The notes: generated by a model not told the origin, from the sequence alone. A stretch of 64,000 nt of DNA from Mesorhizobium sp. 113-3-3 (GCF_016756495.1 NZ_AP023243.1:6514501-6578500); one strand, 5' to 3'. Shown: positions 45,655 to 55,980, counted from the stretch's first letter. Numbers and translations: made by a program.

Positions 45655-47676
45655 TCAGTTTTGATGGACGCGAGCAGCTTGCGAGGGACGCATCCGAACG
45701 CGGCGCTGCTCCCACAACCGTCGCAGTTCTCCTGTGAGAGCCTCGCGCTGGGCCTGATCCAGCGTAATTGTATCGAGGAGATCCGCGAGCACGGCTTCGC
45801 CCTCGATTCGCGTCAGCAGATCGAACAATTCAGGTGAAATACGCACACCGTCACGGCTGGAGTGATCCGTTCGGATTTCGCAGATGGTCTCCTGGCGATC
45901 CAGCGCCGTGTGAGCGCGGACCTTATACAGGGATACATAAGGCGGCAATGAAACCGCTAGCGCAGTCCAATCCTCCAGCGTTGCGGCCCGTTTTTTGACG
46001 AGGAACGGCCCGACCACAAGTCCATCCAACCCTGTCGTCAGGAACGTGGCAATCGAGTCTGCAACTGAATCCACGATCGGCTCGGCATTGTTGTTAAAGG
46101 ACGTGTTGAGCAGAATTGGGATGCCAGTGCGCTGCTTGAAGGCATTGATGACGTCCCAGTAGGCCGGACTGGCCTTGCGCGATACTGTTTGCAGCCGAGC
46201 CGTACCGTCGACGTGCGTGATGGCGCCGAGCAAACCACGCTTGGAGTCGCGCACACGAACCACGAAATTCATGAAGGGAAATTCGCACGCACTGCCTGGG
46301 AGGTCGAAAAATTCGCGCGCATCCTCCTCCAGCACTGATGGGGCGAACGGGCGATACCCTTCCCGCTTCTTGACCATGGCGTTGATCCGGTCCTTGTTTG
46401 TGGCGGGCCTGGGGTCGGCAAGAATGCTGCGATTTCCGAGCGCGCGCGGCCCGAACTCCGAACGACCTTGCACCCAGCCGATCACGGCGCCACCGGCCAT
46501 CCACTCGGCTGCCCTATCCGCCACCTCCTCAGTGCGTTCAAACTCCAGGTGCCCCGCCCATGCCTTTAGTTCCTCTTCCACAGCATGATCGCTCGCGAGA
46601 TCCGGCCCCCAATAAACCTCCTGCAATCGCGCACGCGGCGCGGGGCGGCCCAACTCACCAGACACGATTAATGCAGCGCCCAATGCGCAGCCAGCGTCAT
46701 GCGACGCGGGCTGCACGAAGATGTCTTCGAAAAGGCCTGAATAGAGCAGCTTGCCGTTCATGGAGCAATTGTGCGCAACGCCACCGGCCAGGCACAGCCG
46801 CGTCATCCCCGTGGCCTCACGATGATGCCGAAGAATGTGAAACACGATGCGTTCGAGTGCTTCCTGTAGCGACGCACTCACATCTTTGTGCTGCTGAGTG
46901 AATGGCATTCCCTTTTGCCGGACCTGAATGGTGCGAAGCAAAGTCGGACCGATGCGGTCCAGGTGGACGCGATACTCGCCGTTTGCAGACAGTTCATAGA
47001 ACTGCTCGAAAAGCTCGCGATAGGGAACGGGATCGCCGTAGGGGGCAAGCCCCATTACCTTATATTCATCGAACAAGCCGTAGCCGAGATACCGGATCAC
47101 CTCGAGATAAAATAGCCCAAGGGAATTGTTCTCTGGGAAAGTCGCGAGTTGCGAAATTTCAGCACCAGATCCTACCGCCACAAGACCCGACTGGAAATCA
47201 CCAGAGCCATCAATCGCGAAAATCAGACTTTGCTCGAAGCCCGACATTGCAAAAGCACTCACGGCGTGCGCCTGATGATGACTTACGAATGAGATACGCG
47301 AAGGGTCGAGCTCGCTACCGAACTCCTGCGCCAACAGCTGCTGCACCAAAAATTTGGCATCCAACGGAATGGAGGCGTCGGGCTCGGAAGCAAGCATGTT
47401 TTCGAGCATGGCGTTGCAATAGGCTTCGGTAGCGTAGTACGCCACATGATCGATTTCGCTGAGCTGAACCCCAGCGGCTGAAAGGCAGTATTGAACCGAA
47501 CTGATTGGGAGCTTGTTGGAGTGTTTGATCCGATTGAGGCGCTCCTCTTCTACGGCCGCGATGACCTGTCCGTCTCGGACGAGCACCGCAGCGCCATCGT
47601 GCATGAATGTATTCGCAATCTGGAATCGGTTTTCATAGACTTTGTCTAATCCGCCGCTCAATCCTAGACACAGCAT
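45655..47676 (-). CDS. nodU: NodU, Nod-factor carbamoyltransferase
   Basis: 673 residues, a NodU/CmcH/TobZ carbamoyltransferase. The N-terminal ASKHA-type domain starts LCLGLSGGLDKVYENRF and contains SFVSHHQAHAVSAF. Then come LCLAGGVAHNCSMNGK and the C-terminal FGPRALGNRSILADPR and ILLNTSFNNNAEPI. It places a carbamoyl group on the non-reducing glucosamine. It lies 300 bases after nodJ in the same direction and has no nod box of its own, so it probably belongs to the nodA-C-I-J-U unit. Confidence 0.95.
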   Translation of the reverse strand: MLCLGLSGGLDKVYENRFQIANTFMHDGAAVLVRDGQVIAAVEEERLNRIKHSNKLPISSVQYCLSAAGVQLSEIDHVAYYATEAYCNAMLENMLASEPDASIPLDAKFLVQQLLAQEFGSELDPSRISFVSHHQAHAVSAFAMSGFEQSLIFAIDGSGDFQSGLVAVGSGAEISQLATFPENNSLGLFYLEVIRYLGYGLFDEYKVMGLAPYGDPVPYRELFEQFYELSANGEYRVHLDRIGPTLLRTIQVRQKGMPFTQQHKDVSASLQEALERIVFHILRHHREATGMTRLCLAGGVAHNCSMNGKLLYSGLFEDIFVQPASHDAGCALGAALIVSGELGRPAPRARLQEVYWGPDLASDHAVEEELKAWAGHLEFERTEEVADRAAEWMAGGAVIGWVQGRSEFGPRALGNRSILADPRPATNKDRINAMVKKREGYRPFAPSVLEEDAREFFDLPGSACEFPFMNFVVRVRDSKRGLLGAITHVDGTARLQTVSRKASPAYWDVINAFKQRTGIPILLNTSFNNNAEPIVDSVADSIATFLTTGLDGLVVGPFLVKKRAATLEDWTALAVSLPPYVSLYKVRAHTALDRQETICEIRTDHSSRDGVRISPELFDLLTRIEGEAVLADLLDTITLDQAQREALTGELRRLWEQRRVRMRPSQAARVHQN

Positions 47677-47979
47677 CTCGCTCTCCGTTTATCGTACAGG
47701 AAGACTGAATTGGCCTGTCTCAAGGCCGTTTGATCAAAAACACAGGCTGCGTTGTCGTTCGCCGCCGCGAACGCCAGTCAGACATCACCAACCTCAAAGA
47801 AATTCTCTTACGCCTGGATCAACATGAGATCCTGTGATCGAGGTCCCGGGCGTTCCATAACGTTGAGAGATTGAGTGGATGCCACGAAGACCCTGGGTTG
47901 GATGCCGATTTGCATTGGCGATGTCGTTTTTATTTGCAGCACGAAGTCCGTAGCGCATTGTTTATCTCACTCTCTTTCG
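47677..47979. other. spacer between nodJ and nodU
   Basis: About 300 bases with no gene and no nod box seen; transcription from the nodA nod box may continue through it. Confidence 0.4.
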
Positions 47980-48768
47980 TCAGCGCATTAGTCGGCGGCG
48001 CAACAGCGCCATCGAGAGGAAGAATGGCAACAGCGCGTACAGGCCGAGCACACCGACGTGCAGGGCGATGCCGCTGATCGGGCGATCAAGCATAACCGGA
48101 CGAATGAGGTCGATCGCATGTGACAGCGGCATGCATCGCGCTATCTGCTGAAAGGCGCCAGGCAGCTGGTTCAATGGGAAAACGGCGCCCGACAGGAACA
48201 GCATAGGTGTGAGGACAAGCGTCTGGTAAAACACGAAGTAATCGTAGCTGGGCGAAAGTGCGGTGACGATCATCGCGAGGCTCGCAAATACGCACCCTGT
48301 CAGAGCAATGATTGGCAGCGCATAGAGGACGGACGGCCAGGCGGCATAGCCCAAGGTTGCGGTGACGATGGTAATAGCCGTACCGGCCATGAAGGCCTTG
48401 GTGGCTGCCCACGCCAGTTCACCCAGAACGATGTCGCCGAGGGTAACGTGCGTATACAGCATGGCTTCCCATGTGCGTTGAGAATGCATGCGAGCGAAAG
48501 CCGCGTACAATGTTTCCAGGGTAGAGGCGGTCATCGCACTTACCGCGACCATGCCGGCCGCCAAAAAGGCGATATACGACGCACCGTCGACGCGGCCGAC
48601 CATTATGCCGAGGCCGGTGCCTAGGCCGAAAAGGTAGATCATAGGATCGGCGAGGTTACCGAGAAGCGACACGAGTGCGACTTTCTTCCATGCCAGATAG
48701 TTGCGTCGCCATACCGCAACCCAGTTCCACGCATTGGCCGGCAGCGCCGCCGCAAAACCTTCAATCAT
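47980..48768 (-). CDS. nodJ: NodJ, ABC-2 type permease for Nod-factor export
   Basis: 262 residues, six hydrophobic segments, with [19 protein letters not shown] in the second third and a conserved ABC-2 [14 protein letters not shown] loop. It forms the inner-membrane channel that works with NodI to export lipo-chitooligosaccharides. It starts 3 bases after the nodI stop. Confidence 0.95.
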   Translation of the reverse strand: MIEGFAAALPANAWNWVAVWRRNYLAWKKVALVSLLGNLADPMIYLFGLGTGLGIMVGRVDGASYIAFLAAGMVAVSAMTASTLETLYAAFARMHSQRTWEAMLYTHVTLGDIVLGELAWAATKAFMAGTAITIVTATLGYAAWPSVLYALPIIALTGCVFASLAMIVTALSPSYDYFVFYQTLVLTPMLFLSGAVFPLNQLPGAFQQIARCMPLSHAIDLIRPVMLDRPISGIALHVGVLGLYALLPFFLSMALLRRRLMR

Positions 48769-48771
48769 CGC

Positions 48772-49794
48772 TCACTCCTCCATCTCGCGCCCGGTCAGCC
48801 GCAAGAAAACATCCTCGAGATTGGCTGGACGCAGAAGAAGACGCAGACCTGCTCGCCCCTGCAGTTGCGTGCGCACCTGGTCAGGGTCTGGCGCATAGCA
48901 ATAAAGGGTTTCGCCGCTGACCTCGATGCGCTGGGAATGTGGCTTGACCAGCGAAAGCAACTCGTGCGGATCGCCGCCATAAATCTCCATGACCTGGCAT
49001 CCGATATGCTCGTCGATCAGCGCCTGCGGGCCGCCTTCGGCGATGTTGCGGCCCTTTTCGAGCACGCACAGCCGATCGCATAATCGCTCAGCCTCTTCCA
49101 TGAAATGCGTCGTCAGGATAATCGTCTTGCCGCGTGCCAACAGGGCGCGCAGCCGCTCCCAGATCAGGTGGCGCGCGTGCGGATCGAGGCCGGTGGTCGG
49201 CTCGTCCATCACAATGAGCTGGGGGTCGTTGATCAACGCCCGCGCCATTGTCAGGCATCGCTTCATGCCGCCGGACAGTTCCGAGACGCGCGCATCCGCC
49301 TTGCGCTCGAGGCGAGCGAACTCGAGAAGCGACGGGATGACCGCTTCGCTCTGACGTGTGCTCATGCCGAAGTAGCGTCCGAACACCAGCAGGTTCTCGC
49401 GTACGGTGAATTCCTGGTCAAGATTGTCGAATTGCGGGACCACGCCAATGCCCCTGCGTGCCAGCCGAGCGCGCGCCGGCACCGGGACGCCAAGCACCGT
49501 GATCGTGCCCGCGTCAGGGCATGTCATGCCGAGGAGCATACGCGCAATCGTGCTTTTGCCCGCCCCGTTTGGTCCGAGGAGGCCGAAACACTCTCCCGAC
49601 GCAACGGAGAACGACAGTTCGTCGACAACGATCTTGTTCCCATACGACTTGGTTACGCCGGCAAAATCGACTGCCACGGTTGACGCAGAGTCAGGCACGG
49701 AGCTTTTCGCGCTTGTTTGCCCGTGAGACTCCCGTTCGATCGCAGGAGTCTCGAGCCGCCGCAAATCCTCTGGGCCCAACTTACGCTTCAACAC
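48772..49794 (-). CDS. nodI: NodI, ATP-binding protein for Nod-factor export
   Basis: 340 residues if the GTG at 49794 is used; an ATG at 49920 would overlap nodC by 77 bases and is less likely. Walker A ([12 protein letters not shown]), the signature [15 protein letters not shown] and Walker B ([12 protein letters not shown]) are complete. It pairs with NodJ. The start lies 49 bases after the nodC stop. Confidence 0.94.
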   Translation of the reverse strand: MLKRKLGPEDLRRLETPAIERESHGQTSAKSSVPDSASTVAVDFAGVTKSYGNKIVVDELSFSVASGECFGLLGPNGAGKSTIARMLLGMTCPDAGTITVLGVPVPARARLARRGIGVVPQFDNLDQEFTVRENLLVFGRYFGMSTRQSEAVIPSLLEFARLERKADARVSELSGGMKRCLTMARALINDPQLIVMDEPTTGLDPHARHLIWERLRALLARGKTIILTTHFMEEAERLCDRLCVLEKGRNIAEGGPQALIDEHIGCQVMEIYGGDPHELLSLVKPHSQRIEVSGETLYCYAPDPDQVRTQLQGRAGLRLLLRPANLEDVFLRLTGREMEE

Positions 49795-49843
49795 TTGATG
49801 TTTCTGGTCCTGGCTCAAAACTCTTCTACCTGCGATCAAGTAA

Positions 49844-51118
49844 CTATTGCTGTTCGCTGTAAGCGGCGTCAGATCCCACCAGGTTTGGCTTTGGAAGGGC
49901 GTCGCCGGTGTCTTGCACATTGGCCGCAGAGCTTCGCGACAACCAATCGCTGTTGCTTAATGTACACAGCGCGTATGCTTTCAAGGGGAGCAAGAGAAAG
50001 ATGTTGATGAGTGTGTGGAGCGAGAACCCGAGAAATCGAAGTTGGCGCGCACGAAACGCTGCCACGCTGCAGCGAACTATAGTCATGGCTGCAATCATCA
50101 GGCATGCCGTCCAAGGCACAGTACCTGTCGTTACGAATTGCGCGAGCCCCGCCAGAATCGACAAAGAGAGCAATAATGGGCCAATATTCTGGCCAATCAC
50201 GTCCAATGTGAGATAAATATTAAGGCCGCGCAGCAGTTGGAACGCCAGCAACGTGTCACGGAAAGTGCTCCGGGCCCAGCGAAGCTGTTGGCGCAGATAG
50301 GGACCCATGCTGTTGGGAACGACTGTTGCCGCGACGGCCTCCGGGACATACTCTGTTCGAAAGCCTGCTTTCAGCATCAGGATCGTAAGGTGGCGGTCCT
50401 CGCCGAAGTCGCTCGGCTTCCCTCGAAAGCGCTGCGTCTCGTACTGATCCAGCAGCGAAACAAGCGCGGATCGCCGGTACATGGCACACGGACCGCAGCA
50501 ACACATGACGGCACCGAACCGAGCCTGCGCTGCCCGCTCTTCGTTGCAGGCGAGCCAGTATTCCATGTCGATCAACCGCGTCAGCCAAGTTTCACTGCGA
50601 TTGCTAGCCGCCAACTGGCCCATGGCGGCGCCGACCGCTTGATCTTGCATCTTTAGCGCAAGCCTGGTGATGACGTCCGGGGCGAGTATCGTGTCCGAAT
50701 CTACATTCAGCACCAAATCTCCGCACGAGCGGCGAATGGCGGCAATCTGCGCCTTGCGCTTTCCGACATTCTTTGGGAGCGCAACGAAGTTGAACCTCGG
50801 GTCGCCCGCGTATTCCTCGTGTACACCCACGAGGGCATCGCGGTTTGCAGAACCGTCATCAACAACATAGACCTGCAGTTTGCCGGCGTAGTCCTGACTT
50901 GCAATGGAAGCCAGGCAGTCCGAGAGGGTGCGAGGCGCCTCGTTGTAGCACGGGATAATGACATCGACGCTCGGCCAAGGCTCACCGCTGGGCGGGTCGC
51001 CCGAGGTCGGCGGTACGTTTGTAGGCAGGGTATAAAAGACCTGCGCGGTTTTATAGACGGTCGACAGCAGCGCGTAAGAGCAGATGGCAACAGTACTGGC
51101 TGAGGCAAATAGGTTCAT
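49844..51118 (-). CDS. nodC: NodC, chitin-oligosaccharide synthase
   Basis: 424 residues. An N-terminal membrane anchor is followed by a family 2 glycosyltransferase domain: [23 protein letters not shown] and the processive [10 protein letters not shown] motif. Several membrane helices close the protein. NodC polymerises N-acetylglucosamine into the Nod-factor backbone. In most rhizobia nodB lies between nodA and nodC; here only a nodB stub does. Confidence 0.95.
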   Translation of the reverse strand: MNLFASASTVAICSYALLSTVYKTAQVFYTLPTNVPPTSGDPPSGEPWPSVDVIIPCYNEAPRTLSDCLASIASQDYAGKLQVYVVDDGSANRDALVGVHEEYAGDPRFNFVALPKNVGKRKAQIAAIRRSCGDLVLNVDSDTILAPDVITRLALKMQDQAVGAAMGQLAASNRSETWLTRLIDMEYWLACNEERAAQARFGAVMCCCGPCAMYRRSALVSLLDQYETQRFRGKPSDFGEDRHLTILMLKAGFRTEYVPEAVAATVVPNSMGPYLRQQLRWARSTFRDTLLAFQLLRGLNIYLTLDVIGQNIGPLLLSLSILAGLAQFVTTGTVPWTACLMIAAMTIVRCSVAAFRARQLRFLGFSLHTLINIFLLLPLKAYALCTLSNSDWLSRSSAANVQDTGDALPKPNLVGSDAAYSEQQ

Positions 51119-51133
51119 GAGATGTCAGATTTT

Positions 51134-51249
51134 TCAGTGAATTTGAGGGAAGCGGGCGGATAGTAAAACCGCGGCCAATGCTGGAATCAGCTCGATCAAC
51201 GCCATGGGGGCGGGTCGCGCTGACTGACGTCGTAGCGGGTGTCCTTCAT
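51134..51249 (-). pseudogene. internally deleted nodB stub between nodA and nodC
   Basis: Directly after the nodA stop (ATGA overlap) a frame starts [10 protein letters not shown], like a NodB N-terminus. A second piece, MALIELIPALAAV and then a stop, matches the NodB C-terminus (MALSNLIPALDAC in the intact gene). About 190 codons between them have been lost. This is direct evidence that the operon was once nodABC. Confidence 0.75.
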
Positions 51250-51839
51250 AGCTCTGGACCGTTCCGATCGATCAAAGTGCCGGCCGGCCACTCGCTCATT
51301 GAGCGTCCAATTGGGAGCACCAGGACGAGTACGTTGTCGTCGACTCGCGTGGGAGGCAGATCGAGGTACACGTCCGGGTGGGTTGAACGCACGCGAACGC
51401 CCGACAAAATGTTCGCCAAGCCTTTGCGGCAGAACCTCGAAACATGGTTCCGGAGCGCGGGCCGCACCGAGCCGAACGCGAATGGAACGCCAAGCTGCTG
51501 CAGCACCGGATACATCACGCTGATCGAATGGGCGATTCCTAGCCCCTCAAGATCCGGACGCACCCCGTATAGACCGAGTTCAGCGACAAGCAGATCATCG
51601 TCGCCAACTTTGATGTATCGGCGCAGCAGGCCCAAGTGAGCCGCTACCCCGTGCACATCACGGCCGATTACGCGGAGCTCCGGCCTTGCACCGGCCCAAC
51701 TTCGACCGCCTGCGAATTGCTTCCCATTAAAGGCTCCGGTCGGCTCATAGGTCTTCCGGAAGAACTCAGAGAGTTCGAGGTGATCGGGAAGCTGCAACTC
51801 ATTTTCCCAGCATAACCTCCACTGCACGTCAGGGCGCAT
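51246..51839 (-). CDS. nodA: NodA, N-acyltransferase
   Basis: 197 residues from the ATG giving [16 protein letters not shown], the usual NodA start; an upstream in-frame ATG at 51968 lies inside the leader. [20 protein letters not shown] and [20 protein letters not shown] are standard NodA sequence. It transfers the fatty acid to the de-N-acetylated chitin oligomer and helps set host range. It follows a nod box. Confidence 0.95.
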   Translation of the reverse strand: MRPDVQWRLCWENELQLPDHLELSEFFRKTYEPTGAFNGKQFAGGRSWAGARPELRVIGRDVHGVAAHLGLLRRYIKVGDDDLLVAELGLYGVRPDLEGLGIAHSISVMYPVLQQLGVPFAFGSVRPALRNHVSRFCRKGLANILSGVRVRSTHPDVYLDLPPTRVDDNVLVLVLPIGRSMSEWPAGTLIDRNGPEL

Positions 51840-51930
51840 GCGAAGACTTCCTCTTTTTCGGGTTCTTTTGTGCACCTCACGCGGTAGAGCAATGGCGGTG
51901 CATGTCATGGGTCTATGAACGGCCCTCCCG

Positions 51931-51977
51931 GATTGGTAAAATTGATTGTTTAGATCGCGAGCATCCACGCTATGGAT
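51931..51977 (-). promoter_or_regulatory. nod box for nodA-nodC-nodI-nodJ(-nodU)
   Basis: On the minus strand: ATCCATAGCGTGGATG, then CTCGCGATCTAAACAATCA and ATTTTACCAATC. This is a full match to the nod box consensus, 92 bases upstream of the nodA start. Confidence 0.92.
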
Positions 51978-51986
51978 GTTAAAACC

Positions 51987-52031
51987 ATGCCTTTCAAAGC
52001 CTGATCTGAACCTTCTGGTCGTGCTCGATTG
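51987..52031 (+). pseudogene. nodD 5' remnant beside the nodA nod box
   Basis: ATGCCTTTCAAAGCC is followed, after a small deletion, by DLNLLVVLD in another frame. This matches the first 15 codons of nodD ([15 protein letters not shown]). Similarity stops there. Confidence 0.8.
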
Positions 52032-52493
52032 GCCCGATAAGCGGCGGCACCGATGGCAGCTGTCGGTGACACAACCTGATTCAAGAGCGGCCGCCAGCGC
52101 GTGGCTGCGCCCGTGCCGAAGCAGCGATCAAGTGGAGGACGGCCCGACTGTTAGGCGTCAGCAAACGCGGCGACCGTTGGCGCACGCGATGATGCATGGC
52201 GATCGCGCAGCTCTGGATCGCCGGCGGCAAACAGGTTCCGCGAAGCTCTATCGCGCTCGCCAACAGGAATCGTCTGGTCAATGCTTTCGAGTGTTGCCAG
52301 TCAACCGGACTGTCGGTGAAAGCACCTGGAGAGCGGGAAGGAGGGCGCGCCCGGATGGCGCTACTTCGAACGAATTGTTTGAGGTTTTGGCCGACTGGAA
52401 CACACAGCTTGAGCAGCTGAAGCCTGAAGTGCGCGAAGGAGCTGGCCCCTAAGTCTTCATTCCGTGCGAGGGATCAAAAATCGCCGCACACAG
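52032..52493. other. degraded stretch downstream of the nodD remnant
   Basis: No intact gene. Short frames (for example one ending QLEQLKPEVREGAG) have no recognised relatives. Confidence 0.35.
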
Positions 52494-52616
52494 AAAGGCA
52501 GCCTAAGGAGCGTCAGCACTTGCGCCGGCCGAAGGGCCGGGACGCGGGACTGACTGCAACGACGAGATCGGTTAAAAGGGCAGCCGTAGGAGTGTCAGCA
52601 TAGCGCCGGCCGCAGG
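52494..52616. repeat. imperfect direct repeat of about 41 bases
   Basis: AAAGGCAGCC.AGGAGYGTCAGCA followed by GCGCCGGCCG occurs at 52494-52535 and again at 52575-52616. The second copy abuts the inferred 3' end of the group II intron. It could be a duplicated intron target or a transposon relic. Confidence 0.5.
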
Positions 52617-52619
52617 ACG

Positions 52620-52692
52620 ATCGCGGTAGGGACGCTCATTGCTGAGCGCCCCCCGCACAGATCCGTACGTGCAGAATTCCCGCATACGGCTC
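52620..52692 (-). ncRNA. group II intron domains V and VI
   Basis: The 34-base domain V hairpin contains the catalytic AGC start and a GAA-type cap. It is followed by a short hairpin with a stem GGGCGCTCA / TGAGCGTCCC that can present the branch-point A. These are the catalytic parts of the ribozyme. Confidence 0.72.
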
Positions 52693-54171
52693 CTACCTTG
52701 GGTATTTGACGGCGAAGCGGATTGCCGGCCAGGGATGCAGGATTCTTGGTTTCGGAAGCCATTTCGCTGCGAGCTTTTCCACTCGGGACGTCGACGTCGT
52801 GTCCATCTGGCCACGGTGTCTCAGAGCCAACTTCCAGAGGAAGATGACATGCTCCCGAAATGCCTGAAGTGATCGCAGGTTGGCGGGCACCGCGTGATAC
52901 TCATAGTATCCACGGACGACCTGCCTGAGCCATTTCGCTTGTTCGCGAATTGGCTGGTTTCTCAACCATCGCAGCCGGTCCTTGATCTCCCGGAGCTTCG
53001 CCCTCATACGGTCGCGGCGGGACTTCCGCAGAAGCATGAAGTCTCCCCGCAGTGATTTGCCGCAGATATGGGTAAAGCCGAGAAAGTCGAAGGTTTCCGG
53101 TTTTCCAAGACCACGTTCCCGTCGGCGACTGGCCGCGTAGCGGCCAAACATTAACAGGCGCGTTTTCTCAGGGTGCAATGACAGAGAGAACTTCTCCAAC
53201 CGTTCTCGCATCTCGATCTGGAACCGGTGTGCGTCAGCTTCTCGTTCGAAGCCCACCACGATATCGTCCGCGTAGCGCACGATGATCATGTTGCCCGTGG
53301 CTGACCGCTGTCGCCAGCGGTTAGCCCAAAGGTCGAAGACGTAATGCAGGTAGAGGTTCGCGAGCAGTGGCGAAGCCACCGATCCCTGACCCGTTCCCTG
53401 TTCAGACGTCGTGACGATCCCTTCTTCCAGAACGCCCGCCTTCAGCCACTTCTGGATGAGACGGATGATACGCTGGTCGCCGATCCGATGGCTCAGGAAC
53501 CTGACCAGCCATTCCTGACTGACCCGGTCGAAGAACTGCTGGATATCGGCGTCCAGTATGAAGTTCACCTTTCGCTTTTCGATCCCGACCGCGAGCGCGT
53601 CCAGCGCATCGTGCTGGCCGCGTCCGGGCCGGAACCCATACGAGAACCCGAGGAAGTCTTCCTCGTAGATCGCGTTGAGCACCGTGACCGTCGCTCTTTG
53701 GACAATTTTATCCTCAAGGGCGGCGATTGCGAGCGGGCGTTGGCGTCCGTCCGGCTTTGGTATGTATTGCCGCCGTGCGGGGCTTGCCCGGTATGCACCT
53801 CTTTGGAGCCTATCGCGCAGATTCTCGATCAGGTGATCAAGGTCCGCTTCGTAGGCTCGCCATGTCAGCCCGTCGACGCCGGGGGCTGCATCACGCCGTA
53901 AAGCGTAGAATGCCGTCCTCAACGTTTCGAGATTGAGATGGTGAAAGAGGCTGGTGAACCTCTCCTGCTTCCTAAGTCTTGCGACTTGCCGTATGCGTTC
54001 CAGCGCATGTGACACGCTTTCCCGGTCCTGTGCCCGGCGCGTGGTTTGCTGATCCGCATTTCCCTTGGTCGTTGCCCTTGGCTCCACTGACTCCGCAGCC
54101 GGTTCCCCGGCCTTGTTCGTCAGCTTCATAGCTACTACGGCAACGTCTGACTTCTCACGATCGTTCATCAT
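52693..54171 (-). CDS. ltrA: group II intron-encoded reverse transcriptase/maturase
   Basis: 492 residues. The RT motifs run in order: GVDGLTWRAYEADLD, RPLAIAALEDKIVQ, ILDADIQQFFD, GTGQGSVASPLLANLYL and the catalytic IVRYADDIVVGF. A maturase-type C-terminal domain follows; no HNH endonuclease domain was seen at the end. It splices and mobilises the surrounding intron. The frame is intact, so the intron may still be active. Confidence 0.93.
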   Translation of the reverse strand: MMNDREKSDVAVVAMKLTNKAGEPAAESVEPRATTKGNADQQTTRRAQDRESVSHALERIRQVARLRKQERFTSLFHHLNLETLRTAFYALRRDAAPGVDGLTWRAYEADLDHLIENLRDRLQRGAYRASPARRQYIPKPDGRQRPLAIAALEDKIVQRATVTVLNAIYEEDFLGFSYGFRPGRGQHDALDALAVGIEKRKVNFILDADIQQFFDRVSQEWLVRFLSHRIGDQRIIRLIQKWLKAGVLEEGIVTTSEQGTGQGSVASPLLANLYLHYVFDLWANRWRQRSATGNMIIVRYADDIVVGFEREADAHRFQIEMRERLEKFSLSLHPEKTRLLMFGRYAASRRRERGLGKPETFDFLGFTHICGKSLRGDFMLLRKSRRDRMRAKLREIKDRLRWLRNQPIREQAKWLRQVVRGYYEYHAVPANLRSLQAFREHVIFLWKLALRHRGQMDTTSTSRVEKLAAKWLPKPRILHPWPAIRFAVKYPR

Positions 54172-55003
54172 CGGCTCATGCTTTCGCTTTCCCGATACGG
54201 ACCAAGGAAGGTGATACCGCCTTGGTCAATCGTGAGATCTCCCGGTTCCCGAACAAGGAATTTCCGCACATGCCAGGTTCTACGACCACGCCGAGTTGGT
54301 CGGGCACTCGCAATAACGCGCCCTACCATGTTGCCTTCCGGAGCATCCACGCCGTCGGCACTCGAGATTAGGTCCCTTACGCGGCTCAATGGCTGGCCTA
54401 TGCTTTCTCCTACCGACGCTTCACCGACGACCTCGCGGGCGTCGGCGCACGGCTCGGAGCCAATGTGGATTGCTACTCCTTCACTGAAATGGACTTTCAC
54501 CATTCTATTCCTTGCCGGTTTCTCCGGCGCTCGGACACGGGACCGACGGCCCCCGACGAGGAGTGCCGCTTTCCCGGCTAGGGATCGTCACCTACCTGGG
54601 CCGAAACACCTTTGAGGTTCGGTGGCGGCAGCCGTAGAGCCCGTCCCGCATAGGGAGCCATGCAAAATAAGGACTTCGCTTCATGTGGGCATCTATGGGT
54701 CATTTATTGGGTAAAGCCGTTACGCAAAATGGCAGAGGTGGGGAACGGTCACCCCGCCGCTTCCGAACCTGATGTCTGGACCGGAAAGGCTTCGGCCGAC
54801 GTCTGGGGCCGTTGAGGTGGAAGCGGGCGAAAACCCCTCGAGGCTCGCGGCGCTGAACATCGAGCCGCATGAAGAAGCCGGATGTAGTCAGCGGTTGTTA
54901 CCATCAACCGGATCCAGCTACTTGTTGCATCGGGCGCTCTTATACGTCCGCATATTGGGTCAGCTTGACACCGCAGAAGCGCACAGTGTCTCCCAGTGTT
55001 TTA

Positions 55004-55609
55004 TCAGGCAGCGGAAATCGGCTTTCGGAAGAGAGCCAGCAGGCAGTCTTCATTGATCGACGCGCCCCGGCACTCGATGCACTCGATCTCGGTCAACGAT
55101 TCGTTCAGCATGGCGATGGTGGTCTCTGCACCAGCAGCGTGCCCCCAGCGTTGGCAATTGGCGTCACGTGCCGACCCGAAAACCAGCTGCCCGCCTGGCG
55201 CAAGCAGACCTACCAGGTTGCGGACTGCCGCGCGGATCTGAACGAGGTCTCCGACGTAGTAAAGAACCTCCGCAACGACGATCAGGTCGAACAGCTCATC
55301 ACTCGAAAACTGTTGAACATCGGAAATTATCCAGCTGATGTGCGGCGTCTCCTTCATGCGTAAACGTGCTCGGGTAATCGCTGGCTCCACGACATCGATC
55401 ACAGTGAGCCGCTGGCAAATGGGGGCTAGCCGCTCCGTAAAAGCGCCGGCAGCGCACCCGACTTCGAGCGCATTCGCGACTCGACCTTGCGCAAGTGACA
55501 ACCGGAGAATTTGGGTGTGGCGCTCCCGCTCGAACGGGTTGCCATCGAGCCGCCATGGATCGTCTGCGGCCATTTCTCGATTCAGCAGTTCATGATCGAT
55601 TTGGGTCAA
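55004..55609 (-). CDS. nodS: NodS, Nod-factor N-methyltransferase
   Basis: 201 residues. The SAM-binding motif is ALEVGCAAGAFTERLAPIC near residue 40, followed by VIDVVEPAITRAR and FDLIVVAEVLYYVGD. NodS methylates the amino group freed by NodB on the non-reducing end. A nod box lies about 120 bases upstream. In some rhizobia nodS and nodU are neighbours; here they are about 7 kb apart. Confidence 0.93.
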   Translation of the reverse strand: MTQIDHELLNREMAADDPWRLDGNPFERERHTQILRLSLAQGRVANALEVGCAAGAFTERLAPICQRLTVIDVVEPAITRARLRMKETPHISWIISDVQQFSSDELFDLIVVAEVLYYVGDLVQIRAAVRNLVGLLAPGGQLVFGSARDANCQRWGHAAGAETTIAMLNESLTEIECIECRGASINEDCLLALFRKPISAA

Positions 55610-55731
55610 ATTCGCACCTAGCTAAGGCAGCAATCACCGGCGCTGCAAATGCCGTCAGATGTCGGTAGGGTCGGGACCGTACTGCGGGCCGAGGCAGTTG
55701 ATTTCGGTCACGCTCCTAATTGGGTCCGCAG

Positions 55732-55778
55732 GATTGGCAAAATTGATTGTTTGGATGACAACCATCCACGCAGTGAAC
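55732..55778 (-). promoter_or_regulatory. nod box for nodS
   Basis: On the minus strand: TTCACTGCGTGGATGGTTGT, then CATCCAAACAATCAATTTTG and CCAATC. The right half is a perfect nod box; the first few bases diverge from ATCCA. It directs nodS. Confidence 0.85.
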
Positions 55779-55980
55779 ACATCGAAGGCGGAATTGGGCG
55801 TGGATTCGCACACACACGGCGATTGACACGTTGACGATCCGCGATGGAAGAGGCTCGCGGCATTCAGCAGCCCCGTCTTCATCAAGCTGATCCCGCGCAG
55901 CCGCGACCGCTCCCATCGAACCACACGCGCCCGCCTGCTACGACGCCGCACGCTGATGCTGAGACTATGGTGACTGGGGT

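Larger units (their letters stand above)
52620..54984 (-). mobile_element. group II intron with reverse transcriptase
   Basis: The 3' part is clear. Domain V can be folded at 52659-52692 (minus strand GAGCCGTATGCGG / TGCACGTACGGATCT), followed by a domain VI hairpin, and the intron ends in CCGCGAT. The 5' end is inferred at 54984, where the minus strand reads GTGCGC, as the GUGYG consensus demands, followed by domain I-like sequence (GGTTGATGGTAACAACC). That gives about 2.37 kb, a normal length. The 5' boundary is less sure than the 3' one. It sits just behind nodS and does not interrupt a gene. Confidence 0.75.

Noticed and set aside
54168..54503. Open frame of 111 codons (MVKVHFSEG...) upstream of the intron RT
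   Set aside because: It lies within the structured 5' part of the group II intron; frames of this type are by-products of domain I sequence.
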